36,775 nucleotides of DNA from Candidatus Methylomirabilota bacterium (GCA_016209735.1 JACQVN010000033.1:1-36775); one strand, 5' to 3'; positions 24,966-33,706 are shown, numbered from the stretch's first letter. The notes: generated by a model not told the origin, from the letters alone. Numbers and translations: made by a program.

Positions 24966-25709
24966 GTGCTGGTCCTGGGAATCGAGACGTCCACAACCCA
25001 CGGAGGGGTGGCCCTGGTGAGCGGGGCCGGGCTGATCTCCGAGTACACCCTGAATGTGGAGGTGACCCACTCGGAGCGCGTGCTGCCGGCCATCGAGCGG
25101 ATGCTGCTGGATGCCGGGGTCACGCTGGCGGCCCTGGACGGGCTGGCGGTGAGTATCGGGCCGGGCTCGTTCACCGGGCTGCGCATCGGGCTGAGCACGG
25201 CCAAGGGGCTGGCCTACGCCACCGGATTGCCCGTGGCGGCGGTCCCCACGCTGGAGGCCATGGCCTGGGTCTTGCCGGGGGCGCGGCTGCCGCTCTGCCC
25301 GGTCCTGGACGCCCGGAAGCAGGAGGTCTACGCGGCGATCTTCCGGCACGGCCCCGACGGGCTTGTCCGCCTGATGGAGGACGCCGCGCTCGCTCCCGAA
25401 GCGCTCGCGGCCCGCATCCAGACGGCGACCCTCTTCCTGGGCGATGCCCTGGAGACCTACGGCGAACTCTTCCGCCGGCTGCTCGGCGACCGGTTCCAGC
25501 TTCCCCCGCTGGCCCAGCGCGGGGCCCGCGCCGCCTGCGTGGCCGAGCTGGGCCGGCAGCGGCTCCTCCGCGGCGAGCGGGAGTCCATCGCCGACCTCGT
25601 GCCGCGCTATCTCCGGGCCTCGGAAGCGGAGCTGCGCCGGCAGGGGGCCAGCCCGCCGCGCCGGGGACGCGCCTCGGCGAGCCCCGAGGGCCCTGGAGGA
25701 GGAGCGTGA
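24966..25709 (+). CDS. tsaB: tRNA t6A biosynthesis protein TsaB
   Basis: A 247-residue inactive-ATPase partner of TsaD in t6A synthesis (ASKHA fold). Family motifs are LGIETSTTHGGVAL at the start and SIGPGSFTGLRIGLSTAKGLA at about 62-82. PVLDARKQEVYAAIF follows. GTG 24966 has GGAGGGG 4 bp upstream. It overlaps rimI by 4 bp (GTGA), the usual tsaB-rimI pairing. The last ~20 residues are low-complexity and Arg/Pro-rich. Confidence 0.93.
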   Translation: MLVLGIETSTTHGGVALVSGAGLISEYTLNVEVTHSERVLPAIERMLLDAGVTLAALDGLAVSIGPGSFTGLRIGLSTAKGLAYATGLPVAAVPTLEAMAWVLPGARLPLCPVLDARKQEVYAAIFRHGPDGLVRLMEDAALAPEALAARIQTATLFLGDALETYGELFRRLLGDRFQLPPLAQRGARAACVAELGRQRLLRGERESIADLVPRYLRASEAELRRQGASPPRRGRASASPEGPGGGA

Positions 25710-26191
25710 CAGCCGCTTCCGGGGCGGCGGGGGAACCCGCCATCGGGCCCATCCGCCCCGAGGAGATCGCGGCGGTGGCGGCCATCGAGGCGCTCTCGTT
25801 CTCCCTCCCCTGGACCGAGGAGATGTTCGCGCAGGAGCTGGCCAGGCCCGAGGTATCCACGGTCCTGGTGGCGCGGGTGGAGGACCGGGGCGGAGAAGCC
25901 CTCATCGTCGGCTACATCTGCGTCTGGGTGGTGGAGGACGAGCTGCACATCAACAACCTGGCGGTGGATCCCCGTTGGCGCCGCCGCCGCGTCGCCCACT
26001 CGCTTCTGGCGGCGGCGCTGGAACACGGACGCCGGCGCGGGGCGGAGCGGGCGGTTCTGGAGGTGCGGGCGTCGAATGTGCCTGCCCTGCGCCTGTATGG
26101 GCGGTGCGGATTCGAGCCGGTCGGCCTCCGTCGGCGGTACTACTCGCACCCGGTGGAAGACGCGGTGATCATGGCGTTGGAGGGGATCTGA
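25706..26191 (+). CDS. rimI: RimI-type N-acetyltransferase
   Basis: A 161-residue GNAT enzyme that acetylates the N-terminus of ribosomal protein S18 or other proteins. IEALSFSLPWTEEMFAQEL, the INNLAVDPRWR strand and EVRASNVPALRLYGRCGFEPVGLRRRYY are family hallmarks. The acetyl-CoA loop reads RRRRVAHSLL; the glycine usually found before the V/I-A step (as in RRRGIA) is replaced by Arg, a mild oddity. Translation starts at a GTG that overlaps the tsaB stop, with GGAGGAG just upstream. Confidence 0.9.
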   Translation: MTAASGAAGEPAIGPIRPEEIAAVAAIEALSFSLPWTEEMFAQELARPEVSTVLVARVEDRGGEALIVGYICVWVVEDELHINNLAVDPRWRRRRVAHSLLAAALEHGRRRGAERAVLEVRASNVPALRLYGRCGFEPVGLRRRYYSHPVEDAVIMALEGI

Positions 26192-26227
26192 CGCCGTGCC
26201 GTCTCTGACCGGGGAGGGAGGACTCTC

Positions 26228-26410
26228 ATGATCGACAAAGAGTTGCTGGAGATTCTGGCGTGCCCGAAGTGCAAGACGGCGGTCCGGCTGGACGAGGCCG
26301 CCGAGCGGATCATCTGCACCTCGCCCACCTGCGGTCTCAGGTATCCGATCCGCGACGGCATCCCCGTGATGCTGATCGACGAGGCGGACCCCCCGTCGAA
26401 AAGCGGGTAG
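26228..26410 (+). CDS. Trm112/YcaR-like small zinc-ribbon protein
   Basis: A 60-residue Trm112 family protein (PF03966). Cysteines at 12 and 15 (ACPKCK) and at 30 and 35 (CTSPTC) form a probable zinc site. The YPIRDGIPVMLIDEA end is the standard ending of the family. Eukaryotic and archaeal Trm112 activate methyltransferases; the bacterial role is not settled. ATG 26228 follows GGGAGGGAGG. It is the last gene of the tsaB-rimI unit, 36 bp after rimI. Confidence 0.9.
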   Translation: MIDKELLEILACPKCKTAVRLDEAAERIICTSPTCGLRYPIRDGIPVMLIDEADPPSKSG

Positions 26411-26445
26411 CGTCCACCGAAGAGACTCGCGTCCGGTTACTTTCT

Positions 26446-26472
26446 CGCAAAGATCGCCAAGGACGCAAAGAG
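26446..26472. repeat. Nonamer repeat of the CGCAAAGAT/CGCCAAGGA family
   Basis: Three units at exact 9-bp spacing: CGCAAAGAT, CGCCAAGGA, CGCAAAGAG. Related words occur at 27817-27859, 27985-28005, 29875-29880, 30033-30078 and 33580-33620, several in reverse orientation. The rest of the 290-bp gap from 26411 to 26700 holds no gene apart from the palindrome at 26659. Confidence 0.65.
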
Positions 26473-26658
26473 AAGCGCGGCAGTATTTTTTTGCACGGCG
26501 TCGACCAGTCCCATCAGGTGAACGCGCCATGCGGGGTTTGACACTCGAGATTCAGGTCTCCTGCGGTCGCACGTAAGCATCGGGGTCACCTCGTTTCGGG
26601 GTTGGTCATTGTCTACTCCCGATCAATCCCATAGGGGTTCCCCGAAGCCTTTCAGGTT

Positions 26659-26687
26659 TGGTTTTTGCGCGCCCAGCGCAAAAACCA
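26659..26687. repeat. Dispersed palindrome, copy 2, at the ribosome-binding site
   Basis: TGGTTTTTGCGC and GCGCAAAAACCA form a perfect 12-bp stem with a 5-nt loop. The 3' arm ends on the first base of the AGGAGGGAG Shine-Dalgarno of the next gene (26687-26695), so the folded form could limit ribosome access. It is related to copy 1 at 22284-22312. Confidence 0.8.
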
Positions 26688-26700
26688 GGAGGGAGACTCA

Positions 26701-27792
26701 ATGCCGATGCCGCACCGCGCCCTCATCACGGCGGGTGGGCGGGGCACGCGGTTACGCCCGCTCACCCATACGAACAACAAGCACCTCATCCCCATCGCCA
26801 ACAAGCCCATGATCCACTTCGCCCTGGAGGCCGTGGCGGCCGCCGGCATCCGGGAGGCGGGCATCGTCATCAATCCCGACACCGGCGAAGAGATTCGCCG
26901 GGCCCTGGGGGACGGCGCGGCCTGGGGGCTTCAGCTCACCTACGTCATGCAAGAGGCCCCCCTGGGGCTGGCCCACGTCGTCCGCTGCGCGGAGAGTTTC
27001 CTGAAGCAGGAGCCCTTTGTCTTCTACCTGGGCGACAATGTGGTGGTGGGGGGGATCCGGCAGTTTCTGGAACGCTTCCAGGCTCGCGGGGACCAGTGCC
27101 ACCTGGTCCTGGCACGGGTCAAGGATCCGCAGCGCTTCGGCGTGGCGGAGATCGCCGGCGATCGGGTCGCCTCTGTGGTGGAGAAGCCGAAGATGCCCAA
27201 GAGCCAGTTCGCGGTCACCGGCATCTACGTCTACGATAGTCCGATCTTCGAGGCGGTCCACGCCATCGTGCCCAGCGCCCGGGGCGAGCTGGAGATCTCC
27301 GACGCCCATCAGTACCTCCTCGATCGCGGCTACCGGGTCGGCTTCTCGGAAATCACCGGCTGGTGGAAGGACACCGGGAAGCCCGAGGATCTCCTGGAGG
27401 CGAACCGGGTGGCCTTGGAGCAGCTCCTGGACGGGACCGGCCCCGTCGTGCAGGGCAGCGTGGATGAGGAGAGCGACGTGGCCGGGAAGGTGCTGGTGGA
27501 GGCGGGGGCGCGCATCCTGGCCAGTCAGGTACGGGGGCCGGCCATCATCGGCGCCGACGCGGTGATCGAGCGGAGCTACGTCGGGCCGTTCACCGCCATT
27601 GGGGCCCGCTGCCATCTCCGAGACAGCGAGCTGGAGTACAGCATCCTGTTCGAGGACACCGCCATCCTGGAGGCGGACGTGCGCATCGAGCGGAGCCTGC
27701 TGGGCCGCGAGGTGATCATCCGCCGCTGCAGCGGCCGCCCGAAGACCCAGAAGTTCATCCTGGGAGACCAGAGCATCGTCGAGCTGTGCTGA
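26701..27792 (+). CDS. Glucose-1-phosphate thymidylyltransferase, long (StrD/RmlA-like) type
   Basis: A 363-residue nucleotidyltransferase that makes dTDP-glucose (or a related NDP-sugar) from sugar-1-phosphate. The NTP loop AGGRGTRLRPLT is at 11-22. FYLGDNVV carries the metal Asp, and VEKPKMPKSQFAVTGIYVY is typical. Residues from about 245 form a left-handed beta-helix (hexapeptide-like RGPAIIGADAVIERSYVG), which marks the long StrD-like class rather than the ~290-residue RmlA. ATG 26701 follows AGGAGGGAG. It is followed by an RmlD-like reductase and an NDP-sugar SDR on the same strand. rmlB and rmlC are not in the window. Confidence 0.9.
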   Translation: MPMPHRALITAGGRGTRLRPLTHTNNKHLIPIANKPMIHFALEAVAAAGIREAGIVINPDTGEEIRRALGDGAAWGLQLTYVMQEAPLGLAHVVRCAESFLKQEPFVFYLGDNVVVGGIRQFLERFQARGDQCHLVLARVKDPQRFGVAEIAGDRVASVVEKPKMPKSQFAVTGIYVYDSPIFEAVHAIVPSARGELEISDAHQYLLDRGYRVGFSEITGWWKDTGKPEDLLEANRVALEQLLDGTGPVVQGSVDEESDVAGKVLVEAGARILASQVRGPAIIGADAVIERSYVGPFTAIGARCHLRDSELEYSILFEDTAILEADVRIERSLLGREVIIRRCSGRPKTQKFILGDQSIVELC

Positions 27793-27814
27793 AATCGGGG
27801 AACAAAGACGCTGA

Positions 27815-28010
27815 ACCGCCAAGGAGCCCGGGGTCCGTTCAACCGCCAAGACGCCAAGGGGAACGGAGGCGCCACCTAGAGGCTGAGGTTACAGAGGGAG
27901 AACAAGATCCACAGTCAGATTCGAGCCCCAGTCTCTCCGGGCCCGTGAATAGGTTTTTGGCACCATTGGTGGACCCGCTTCTCGGTGGCGACTTGGCGGT
28001 TAGACGGAGC
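27815..28010. repeat. Gap with inverted pair of CGCCAAG repeats
   Basis: AACCGCCAAGGAG (27815 on) and AACCGCCAAGACGCCAAGG (27841-27859) at the left are answered by GGTGGCGACTTGGCGGTTAG (27986-28005) at the right, in reverse orientation. The ~125 bp between them is not coding. The arms could pair over a long range or bound a small mobile element. The whole gap 27793-28048 has no gene. Confidence 0.55.
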
Positions 28011-28048
28011 CCGGCCGTCCTGACGGTAGAGGGTTGCAGGAGCGACGT

Positions 28049-28897
28049 ATGCGCGTGGTGGTCACGGGGGCGAAGGGGCAGCTCGGCCACGACCTGGTGC
28101 CGGCCTGCCGGCGGCTGGGCGAGGTGGTAGGCCTGGATCTGCCGGAGTGGGACCTCACCCGGCCGGAGGGGGCGGACCGGTTGGCGGCGCTCCGGCCGGA
28201 TTGGGTGATCCACGCCGCCGCGGCCACGGACGTGGATCGCTGCGAGCGGGAGCCGGCCTGGGCCATGGCCATCAATGCCGAAGGAACGTCGCGCGTGGCC
28301 GGGGTCTGCCGGCGGACCGGCGCCGGGCTCCTCTACATCAGCACGGACTACGTCTTCGACGGGACCAGGGGGACTCCGTACCTGGAAGACGATTCTCCGT
28401 CCGCCCGGTCGGCGTACGGCCGCTCCAAGCTGGAAGGGGAGCGATTCGTTCAAGGAACGGCGCCGCGCTGGGCGATCGCCCGCAGCGCCTGGCTCTACGG
28501 CACACACGGGAAGAACTTCGTCAAGACCATCCTCCACAAGGCCCGCGGCGGCGAGCGGCTCAGGGTGGTGGACGATCAGGTCGGCTCGCCGACCTACGCG
28601 GCGGACCTGGCCGGGGCGCTGGTCAGGCTGCTGGAGCGGCGCCTCACCGGCGTCTTCCACCTGACGAACAGCGGCGCCTGCTCCTGGTTCGAGTTCACCC
28701 GGGAGATCCTGCGCCAGGGCGGGATGGCCGGGGTGAGCCTCGAACCCATCACCAGCGGGCAGTTGAACCGGCCGGCGCCGCGACCGGCCTACTCGGTCCT
28801 GGCCAACCGGGCCTGGCAGGCTGCGGGCGAATCGCCCCTCCGGTTCTGGACCGAGGCGCTGGGGGATATGCTGCGCTCCCTGGAAGCGGCCGCATGA
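28049..28897 (+). CDS. rmlD: dTDP-4-dehydrorhamnose reductase-like protein
   Basis: A 282-residue extended SDR enzyme that reduces dTDP-4-keto-rhamnose to dTDP-rhamnose. The nucleotide motif GAKGQLGHDL starts at residue 7. ISTDYVFDGTRGTPYLEDD is the RmlD hallmark, and the catalytic pair is Tyr123 and Lys127 (YGRSK). The C-terminal ending RPAYSVLANRAW is typical. ATG 28049 has AGGAG 6 bp upstream. Its stop overlaps the next ATG (ATGA), so the two sugar enzymes are translationally coupled. Confidence 0.92.
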   Translation: MRVVVTGAKGQLGHDLVPACRRLGEVVGLDLPEWDLTRPEGADRLAALRPDWVIHAAAATDVDRCEREPAWAMAINAEGTSRVAGVCRRTGAGLLYISTDYVFDGTRGTPYLEDDSPSARSAYGRSKLEGERFVQGTAPRWAIARSAWLYGTHGKNFVKTILHKARGGERLRVVDDQVGSPTYAADLAGALVRLLERRLTGVFHLTNSGACSWFEFTREILRQGGMAGVSLEPITSGQLNRPAPRPAYSVLANRAWQAAGESPLRFWTEALGDMLRSLEAAA

Positions 28898-29928
28898 GGC
28901 GGGCGTTCGTCACCGGCATCGCCGGGTTCGCCGGCTCCCATCTGGCGGAGCGCCTGCTGGCCGGGGGGGCGGAAGTCTGGGGCCTCGTGGTGAAAGCCGG
29001 GGAAACCGCCAACCTGGCGACCTGCAGGTCGGGTCCCGCGGCTGCCCGGATCCATCTCGTGCCGGGGGATCTGTGCGACGGCCCGGCCCTGGCCGGGATC
29101 CTGCGGGAGGCCTGCCCGGATGAGATCTACCATCTGGCCGCGGCCTCCTCGGTCCGGCAGTCGCTGGAGCGGCCCGCCGAGACCTTCCGGGTGAATGTGC
29201 TGGGGACCCGGGCGCTCCTGGAGGCGGTCCGGGAGACGGGCGGCCATCCCCGGATTCTCTTCGTCGGCTCGGCGGAAGCCTACGGGGAATCGGCCGCTGC
29301 ACCCAGCCCCCTCCGGGAGGAGGATCCCCTCCTGCCGGTCTCCCCGTACGGGAGCAGCAAGGCGGCGGGCGAGATCCTCGCCGGCCGATACGTGCGGGAG
29401 TTCGGCCTGGACATCGTGCGGGTCCGCCCCTTTCCCCACACCGGCCCCCGGCATGCGCCCGTCTTCGTCTACCCGGATCTGGCTCGCCAACTGGTGGAGA
29501 TCGAGACGGGGCGGCGTCCGGCCAGGCTGGAGGTGGGCAATCTCGGCATCCGGCGCGATCTCAGCGACGTGAGGGAGATGATGGAGGGGTACGTGCTGGC
29601 CCTGGCCCGGGGGGAGACAGGCGCCGTCTACAACCTCTGCTCGGGTCGCGTCGTCTCCCTGCGGGACGTGCTGGACATCATGATGGCGCTCGTGGGAATT
29701 CGCGTGGAGATCGCCTCGACTCCCGATCGGCTGCGCCCCCACGATCTCCCGGTTCTGGCCGGGTCGAATCGGGCCTTTCATCAGCGCACCGGCTGGCAGC
29801 CCACGCGCCCCCTGGAATCCACGCTGCGGGATCTCCTCGACTCCTGCCGGGCGCGCCGTGAAGAGAACACGGCGCGCCAAGGAAAAGCCGACAAGAGAAG
29901 ACCAATCCGCCTTTGGCGGAATCAATGA
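28894..29928 (+). CDS. NDP-sugar dehydratase/reductase (GDP-mannose 4,6-dehydratase-like SDR)
   Basis: A 344-residue extended SDR. The Rossmann motif TGIAGFAGSHL is at 7-17. GDLCD, IYHLAAASSVRQS and the catalytic Tyr152/Lys156 (YGSSK) resemble GDP-mannose 4,6-dehydratase and GDP-6-deoxy-lyxo-hexulose reductase (Rmd). RVRPFPHTGPRH and NLGIRRDLSDVREM fit the same group. It may make GDP-rhamnose or a related deoxy-sugar. The last ~25 residues after LLDSC are encoded by the CGCCAAGG-type repeat and look like an extension past the original end. Confidence 0.85.
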   Translation: MRRAFVTGIAGFAGSHLAERLLAGGAEVWGLVVKAGETANLATCRSGPAAARIHLVPGDLCDGPALAGILREACPDEIYHLAAASSVRQSLERPAETFRVNVLGTRALLEAVRETGGHPRILFVGSAEAYGESAAAPSPLREEDPLLPVSPYGSSKAAGEILAGRYVREFGLDIVRVRPFPHTGPRHAPVFVYPDLARQLVEIETGRRPARLEVGNLGIRRDLSDVREMMEGYVLALARGETGAVYNLCSGRVVSLRDVLDIMMALVGIRVEIASTPDRLRPHDLPVLAGSNRAFHQRTGWQPTRPLESTLRDLLDSCRARREENTARQGKADKRRPIRLWRNQ

Positions 29929-30078
29929 GGCCGTTGACCGGTTTCAATTGTCGGTCTTGCCTTCTCTACAGCCCGGATATTTGGGCAGTTGGTCGTTCGT
30001 CTTGTATCGAATCCCCGGTGACGTCTCGCCTTGGCGTGCATGGCGGATCCGCTGTTCGGTGGCGTCTTGGCGGTTCAA
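29872..30078. repeat. CGCCAAGG-type repeat remnants, inverted, in the SDR-ugpC gap
   Basis: GCGCGCCAAGGA (29872-29883) lies inside the end of the SDR gene. TCGCCTTGGCG (30029-30039) and TTCGGTGGCGTCTTGGCGG (30055-30073) lie in the gap in reverse orientation. The latter 19 bp recur exactly near 33601-33619. No gene is visible between 29929 and 30153. Confidence 0.55.
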
Positions 30079-30091
30079 GCGGCCCCGATCG

Positions 30092-30130
30092 AAAAAACCC
30101 GACGGCCGCCAGGGGCGACTGTCGGGTTCG
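30092..30130 (-). terminator. Rho-independent terminator of the ugpC-like gene
   Basis: On the minus strand, AACCCGAC (30128-30121) pairs with GTCGGGTT (30103-30096), with an inner CGCC/GGCG stem in the loop, followed by a run of T to 30092. It lies 24 bp after the stop codon of the ABC ATPase gene, in the right orientation. Confidence 0.8.
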
Positions 30131-30153
30131 AGAGCCGAAGGACCAATCGGCGA

Positions 30154-31251
<1,098 letters not shown>

Positions 31252-31387
31252 GATGCCTCCATGGAGTGCGGTCCGCACACGGCGGGCCGCACGATGGGAC
31301 GCCTCGCGATCCCACCCGGGCCAACGTTCGTTCGAAACGCTTTGGAGCGCGGGGCGCACAAAACGGGGCCCGAGAATTACCGGGCGC

Positions 31388-31417
31388 ATTCTATGTAAGG
31401 TCGGCTTCGGAAGGCAA
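31388..31417 (-). promoter_or_regulatory. Sigma-70 promoter of ugpC
   Basis: On the minus strand, TTGCCT (31417-31412), an 18-bp spacer and TAGAAT (31393-31388, 5/6). Transcription would begin near 31381, leaving a leader of about 130 nt before the ATG at 31251. Confidence 0.55.
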
Positions 31418-31474
31418 GGGAAATCTCACAGCACCGGAGGAAGGGTGGTGCTCCCGGTTCGAGGTGCGGGGATC

Positions 31475-31732
31475 AGGGACCAGGGACCAGGGACCAGGGG
31501 TCGAGGGTTTAGGAGCACGAGTACAGCACGGCTGTACGGCGGCACGGCGGTTCGCCAGTTCGGCGGTGCAGGAACGGGTTCGGGAGTTCGAAGGTTCGGC
31601 GGTACGGCAGTACGATGGCACGACCGTATCTGGGTGACGTTGAACGTTTAACGTTTCACGTTCGCCGCCCCCGGCCCCTGCCCCCTGATCCCTGACCCCT
31701 GCCGCCCCCATTCCGCAATCCGCATTTCGCAA
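31475..31732. repeat. Large composite field of 7- and 8-bp tandem repeats, five families
   Basis: In order: AGGGACC x3 plus AGGGGTC (7 bp; 31475-31502); GGCTGTAC, GGCGGCAC, GGCGGTTC, GCCAGTTC, GGCGGTGC (8 bp; 31530-31569); GGTTCGGG, AGTTCGAA, GGTTCGGC, GGTACGGC, AGTACGAT, GGCACGAC (8 bp; 31577-31624); ACGTTGA, ACGTTTA, ACGTTTC, ACGTTCG (7 bp; 31637-31664); CCCTGCC, CCCTGAT, CCCTGAC, CCCTGCC (7 bp; 31676-31703); CATTCCGC, AATCCGCA, TTTCGCAA (8 bp; 31709-31732). Within each block the spacing is exact. Confidence 0.88.
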
Positions 31733-31761
31733 TCGGCCGCACCGCGTGCGACCGAAATCCC

Positions 31762-31790
31762 TTGCGCCACCTCGGCGAGTGCGCCACAAT
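31762..31790 (+). promoter_or_regulatory. Probable promoter of gltX
   Basis: TTGCGC (31762-31767), a 17-bp spacer and CACAAT (31785-31790, 4/6), about 80 bp before the gltX ATG. It resembles the tsaB promoter in its -35 hexamer and lies just downstream of the repeat field. Confidence 0.45.
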
Positions 31791-31868
31791 ACGGTCCCTC
31801 GCGCGCTCCGACGCCGGGCCCCGGCGTCCGGACGCGACCAAATCAGGCGAGCCAGTAGGAGTCGTGGC

Positions 31869-33323
31869 ATGCATGCGCCGCTTCCCGGCAGCGTCCGGGT
31901 TCGTTTTGCTCCGAGCCCGACCGGCTACCTCCATGTGGGCGGGGTTCGGACCGCCCTCTACAACTGGCTGTACGCCCGCGCGCAAGGCGGGGTCTTCATC
32001 CTGCGGATCGAGGACACGGATGTGGAGCGCTCCACGGCGGCGGCCGTGCGGGCGATCCTGGACGGCCTGCGGTGGCTGGACCTGGGCTGGGACGAGGGGC
32101 CGGAGGCCGGGGGCCCCGCCGGGCCATACCGGCAGCTCGAGCGCGAGGCCCACTATCGCGAGCACACGGCGCGGCTGGTGCGGGACGGGAAAGCCTACCC
32201 CTGCACCTGCACGGCTGAGGAGCTGGCGGCCCGCCGGGAGGCCGCCCGGGCGGCCAAGCGGTCCGTCCGCCATCTCTGCCCTTGCCGCGAGACGGGACCT
32301 GTGGCCGGCCGGCGGGCGGCCATCCGCTTCCAGGTCTCGGACGCGGGGGCGGTGGCCTGGGACGACCTGATCCAGGGCCGCATCGAGGTGGTCCGGGCGG
32401 AGATCGACGACTTCATCATCGTCCGCTCCGACGAACGCGAGACGCCGGTTTACAACTTCGCGGCGGTCGTGGACGACGCCATGATGGGGATCACCCACGT
32501 GATCCGCGGGGCGGACCATATCCCCAACACCCCGCGCCAGATCCTCTTGTACGAGGCCCTGGGCTATCGGCTTCCGGCCTTCGGTCACATTCCGCTGGTC
32601 CTGGGGACGGATCGGGAGAAGCTCAGCAAGCGCCACGGGGATGTGGCGCTGCATGAGTACCAGGCCAAGGGGTATCTGCCCGAGGCCTTGGTGAACTACC
32701 TGGTCCGCCTGGGCTGGGCGCACGGGGATCAGGAGCTGTTCAGCCGCGAGGAGCTGGTGCGGGTATTCCGCCTGGAGAAGGTCGGCGCCGCCCCCGGGGT
32801 GTTCGACCACGCGAAACTGGATTGGCTGAACGGCGTCTACATCCGGCAGGCGCCCCCGGGGCGGCTGGCCGAGCTCCTGACGCCCTTCTGGGAGCCGGCG
32901 GGGATCGGCCGTGAGCTGGTCGAACGGCGGGGCCAGGCCTGGCTGCTCCAGGCCATCCCTCTGTTCGTGGAGCGGAGCAAGACGCTCCGCGAGATGGCCG
33001 GCGCCATGCGCTTCCTCTTCCAGGCGCCGGCGGCGTGGGAGCCGAAGGCGGCGGCCAAGTACCTCACGCCGGCCCACCGGGGGCACCTGCGGGCCGCCCG
33101 CCAGGCGCTGGCCGGCGCGGTCGAGTTCTCGGCGGAGGCGCTGGAGGCGCTGGTGCGGGCCCTGGTGGAGGGGCGGGGCCACAAGCTGGTGGAGTATGCC
33201 CAGCCGATCCGGGTGGCCATGACGGGCAGCGCGGCGAGCCCGCCGCTCTTCCCGATCCTGAGCCTGCTGGGCCGGGACGAGGTGCTGCGACGGATCGATC
33301 GCCTGCTGGAGGAGGGGAATTAG
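31869..33323 (+). CDS. gltX: Glutamyl-tRNA synthetase
   Basis: A 484-residue class I aminoacyl-tRNA synthetase that charges tRNA-Glu, and tRNA-Gln too if the cell uses the GatCAB route. The HIGH-type motif PSPTGYLHVG is at 15-24 and the KMSKS-type KLSKR at 251-255. Cysteines 112, 114, 137 and 139 form a CxC-x22-CxC zinc site typical of many bacterial GluRS. The C-terminal anticodon-binding helical domain is complete. ATG 31869 has AGGAG 8 bp upstream. tRNA-Gln and tRNA-Glu genes lie 1.8 kb downstream on the same strand. Sequence alone does not show whether it is discriminating. Confidence 0.97.
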   Translation: MHAPLPGSVRVRFAPSPTGYLHVGGVRTALYNWLYARAQGGVFILRIEDTDVERSTAAAVRAILDGLRWLDLGWDEGPEAGGPAGPYRQLEREAHYREHTARLVRDGKAYPCTCTAEELAARREAARAAKRSVRHLCPCRETGPVAGRRAAIRFQVSDAGAVAWDDLIQGRIEVVRAEIDDFIIVRSDERETPVYNFAAVVDDAMMGITHVIRGADHIPNTPRQILLYEALGYRLPAFGHIPLVLGTDREKLSKRHGDVALHEYQAKGYLPEALVNYLVRLGWAHGDQELFSREELVRVFRLEKVGAAPGVFDHAKLDWLNGVYIRQAPPGRLAELLTPFWEPAGIGRELVERRGQAWLLQAIPLFVERSKTLREMAGAMRFLFQAPAAWEPKAAAKYLTPAHRGHLRAARQALAGAVEFSAEALEALVRALVEGRGHKLVEYAQPIRVAMTGSAASPPLFPILSLLGRDEVLRRIDRLLEEGN

Positions 33324-33381
33324 TCCCAATACTGTTCACATAGGGTCGGACACTGGCGGTCCGCCTCCCGCGGATTCGAGC

Positions 33382-33463
33382 AAATCCCCCCGTCCCCCCC
33401 CCTTTGCCAAAGGGGGGCGAGGCCTGCCTGCGCCAAACGAAGCGCGGCAGGCAGGGGGGATTT
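33382..33463. repeat. 82-bp MITE-like element folding as a three-way junction
   Basis: Perfect 10-bp terminal inverted repeats AAATCCCCCC (33382-33391) and GGGGGGATTT (33454-33463) enclose two hairpins. The first is CCCCCCTTT-GCC-AAAGGGGGG (33397-33417). The second is GCCTGCC (33422-33428) with GGCAGGC (33446-33452), extended by GCGC/GCGC around an 8-nt loop. Elements with AAATCCCCC ends are, from memory, common between genes in Deltaproteobacteria and related groups. There is no coding capacity. Confidence 0.8.
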
Positions 33464-33678
33464 CATCCGGCTGACGTGTCAAGTAAACAGCATTGGAATT
33501 AGCCCGGGCTTTTGACGATTTGCTCGTGAGCTGGCTGGGTTCGATCTTCGGCGTTTCGGGTCCCAGCAGAAGACTTCTGGCGCGCTTGGCGGTCTACGCG
33601 TTTCGGTGGCGTCTTGGCGGAGAAAACGAACTCCCCTGTGCCTTGTCGGTGAGTTCATTGCCGGGCTCGTGATCGCCA

Positions 33679-33706
33679 TGGTCCATCGTCCATGGTCCGT
33701 GGTCAG
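33679..33706. repeat. Heptad array (TGGTCCA family)
   Basis: TGGTCCA, TCGTCCA, TGGTCCG, TGGTCAG at exact 7-bp spacing. This is the reverse complement of the TGGACCA family at 34817-34851. Confidence 0.75.

Larger units (their letters stand above)
31252..31868. other. 617-bp divergent gap between ugpC and gltX
   Basis: No gene is supported. The ugpC promoter (31388-31417, minus) lies at the left, a ~260-bp field of 7- and 8-bp repeat arrays in the middle (31475-31732), and a gltX promoter (31762-31790, plus) at the right. The repeats sit exactly between the two promoters. Confidence 0.6.

Noticed and set aside
31475-31732. CRISPR array
   Set aside because: Repeat units are 7-8 bp with no unique 30-40 bp spacers and no cas genes. 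It is a tandem-repeat field.
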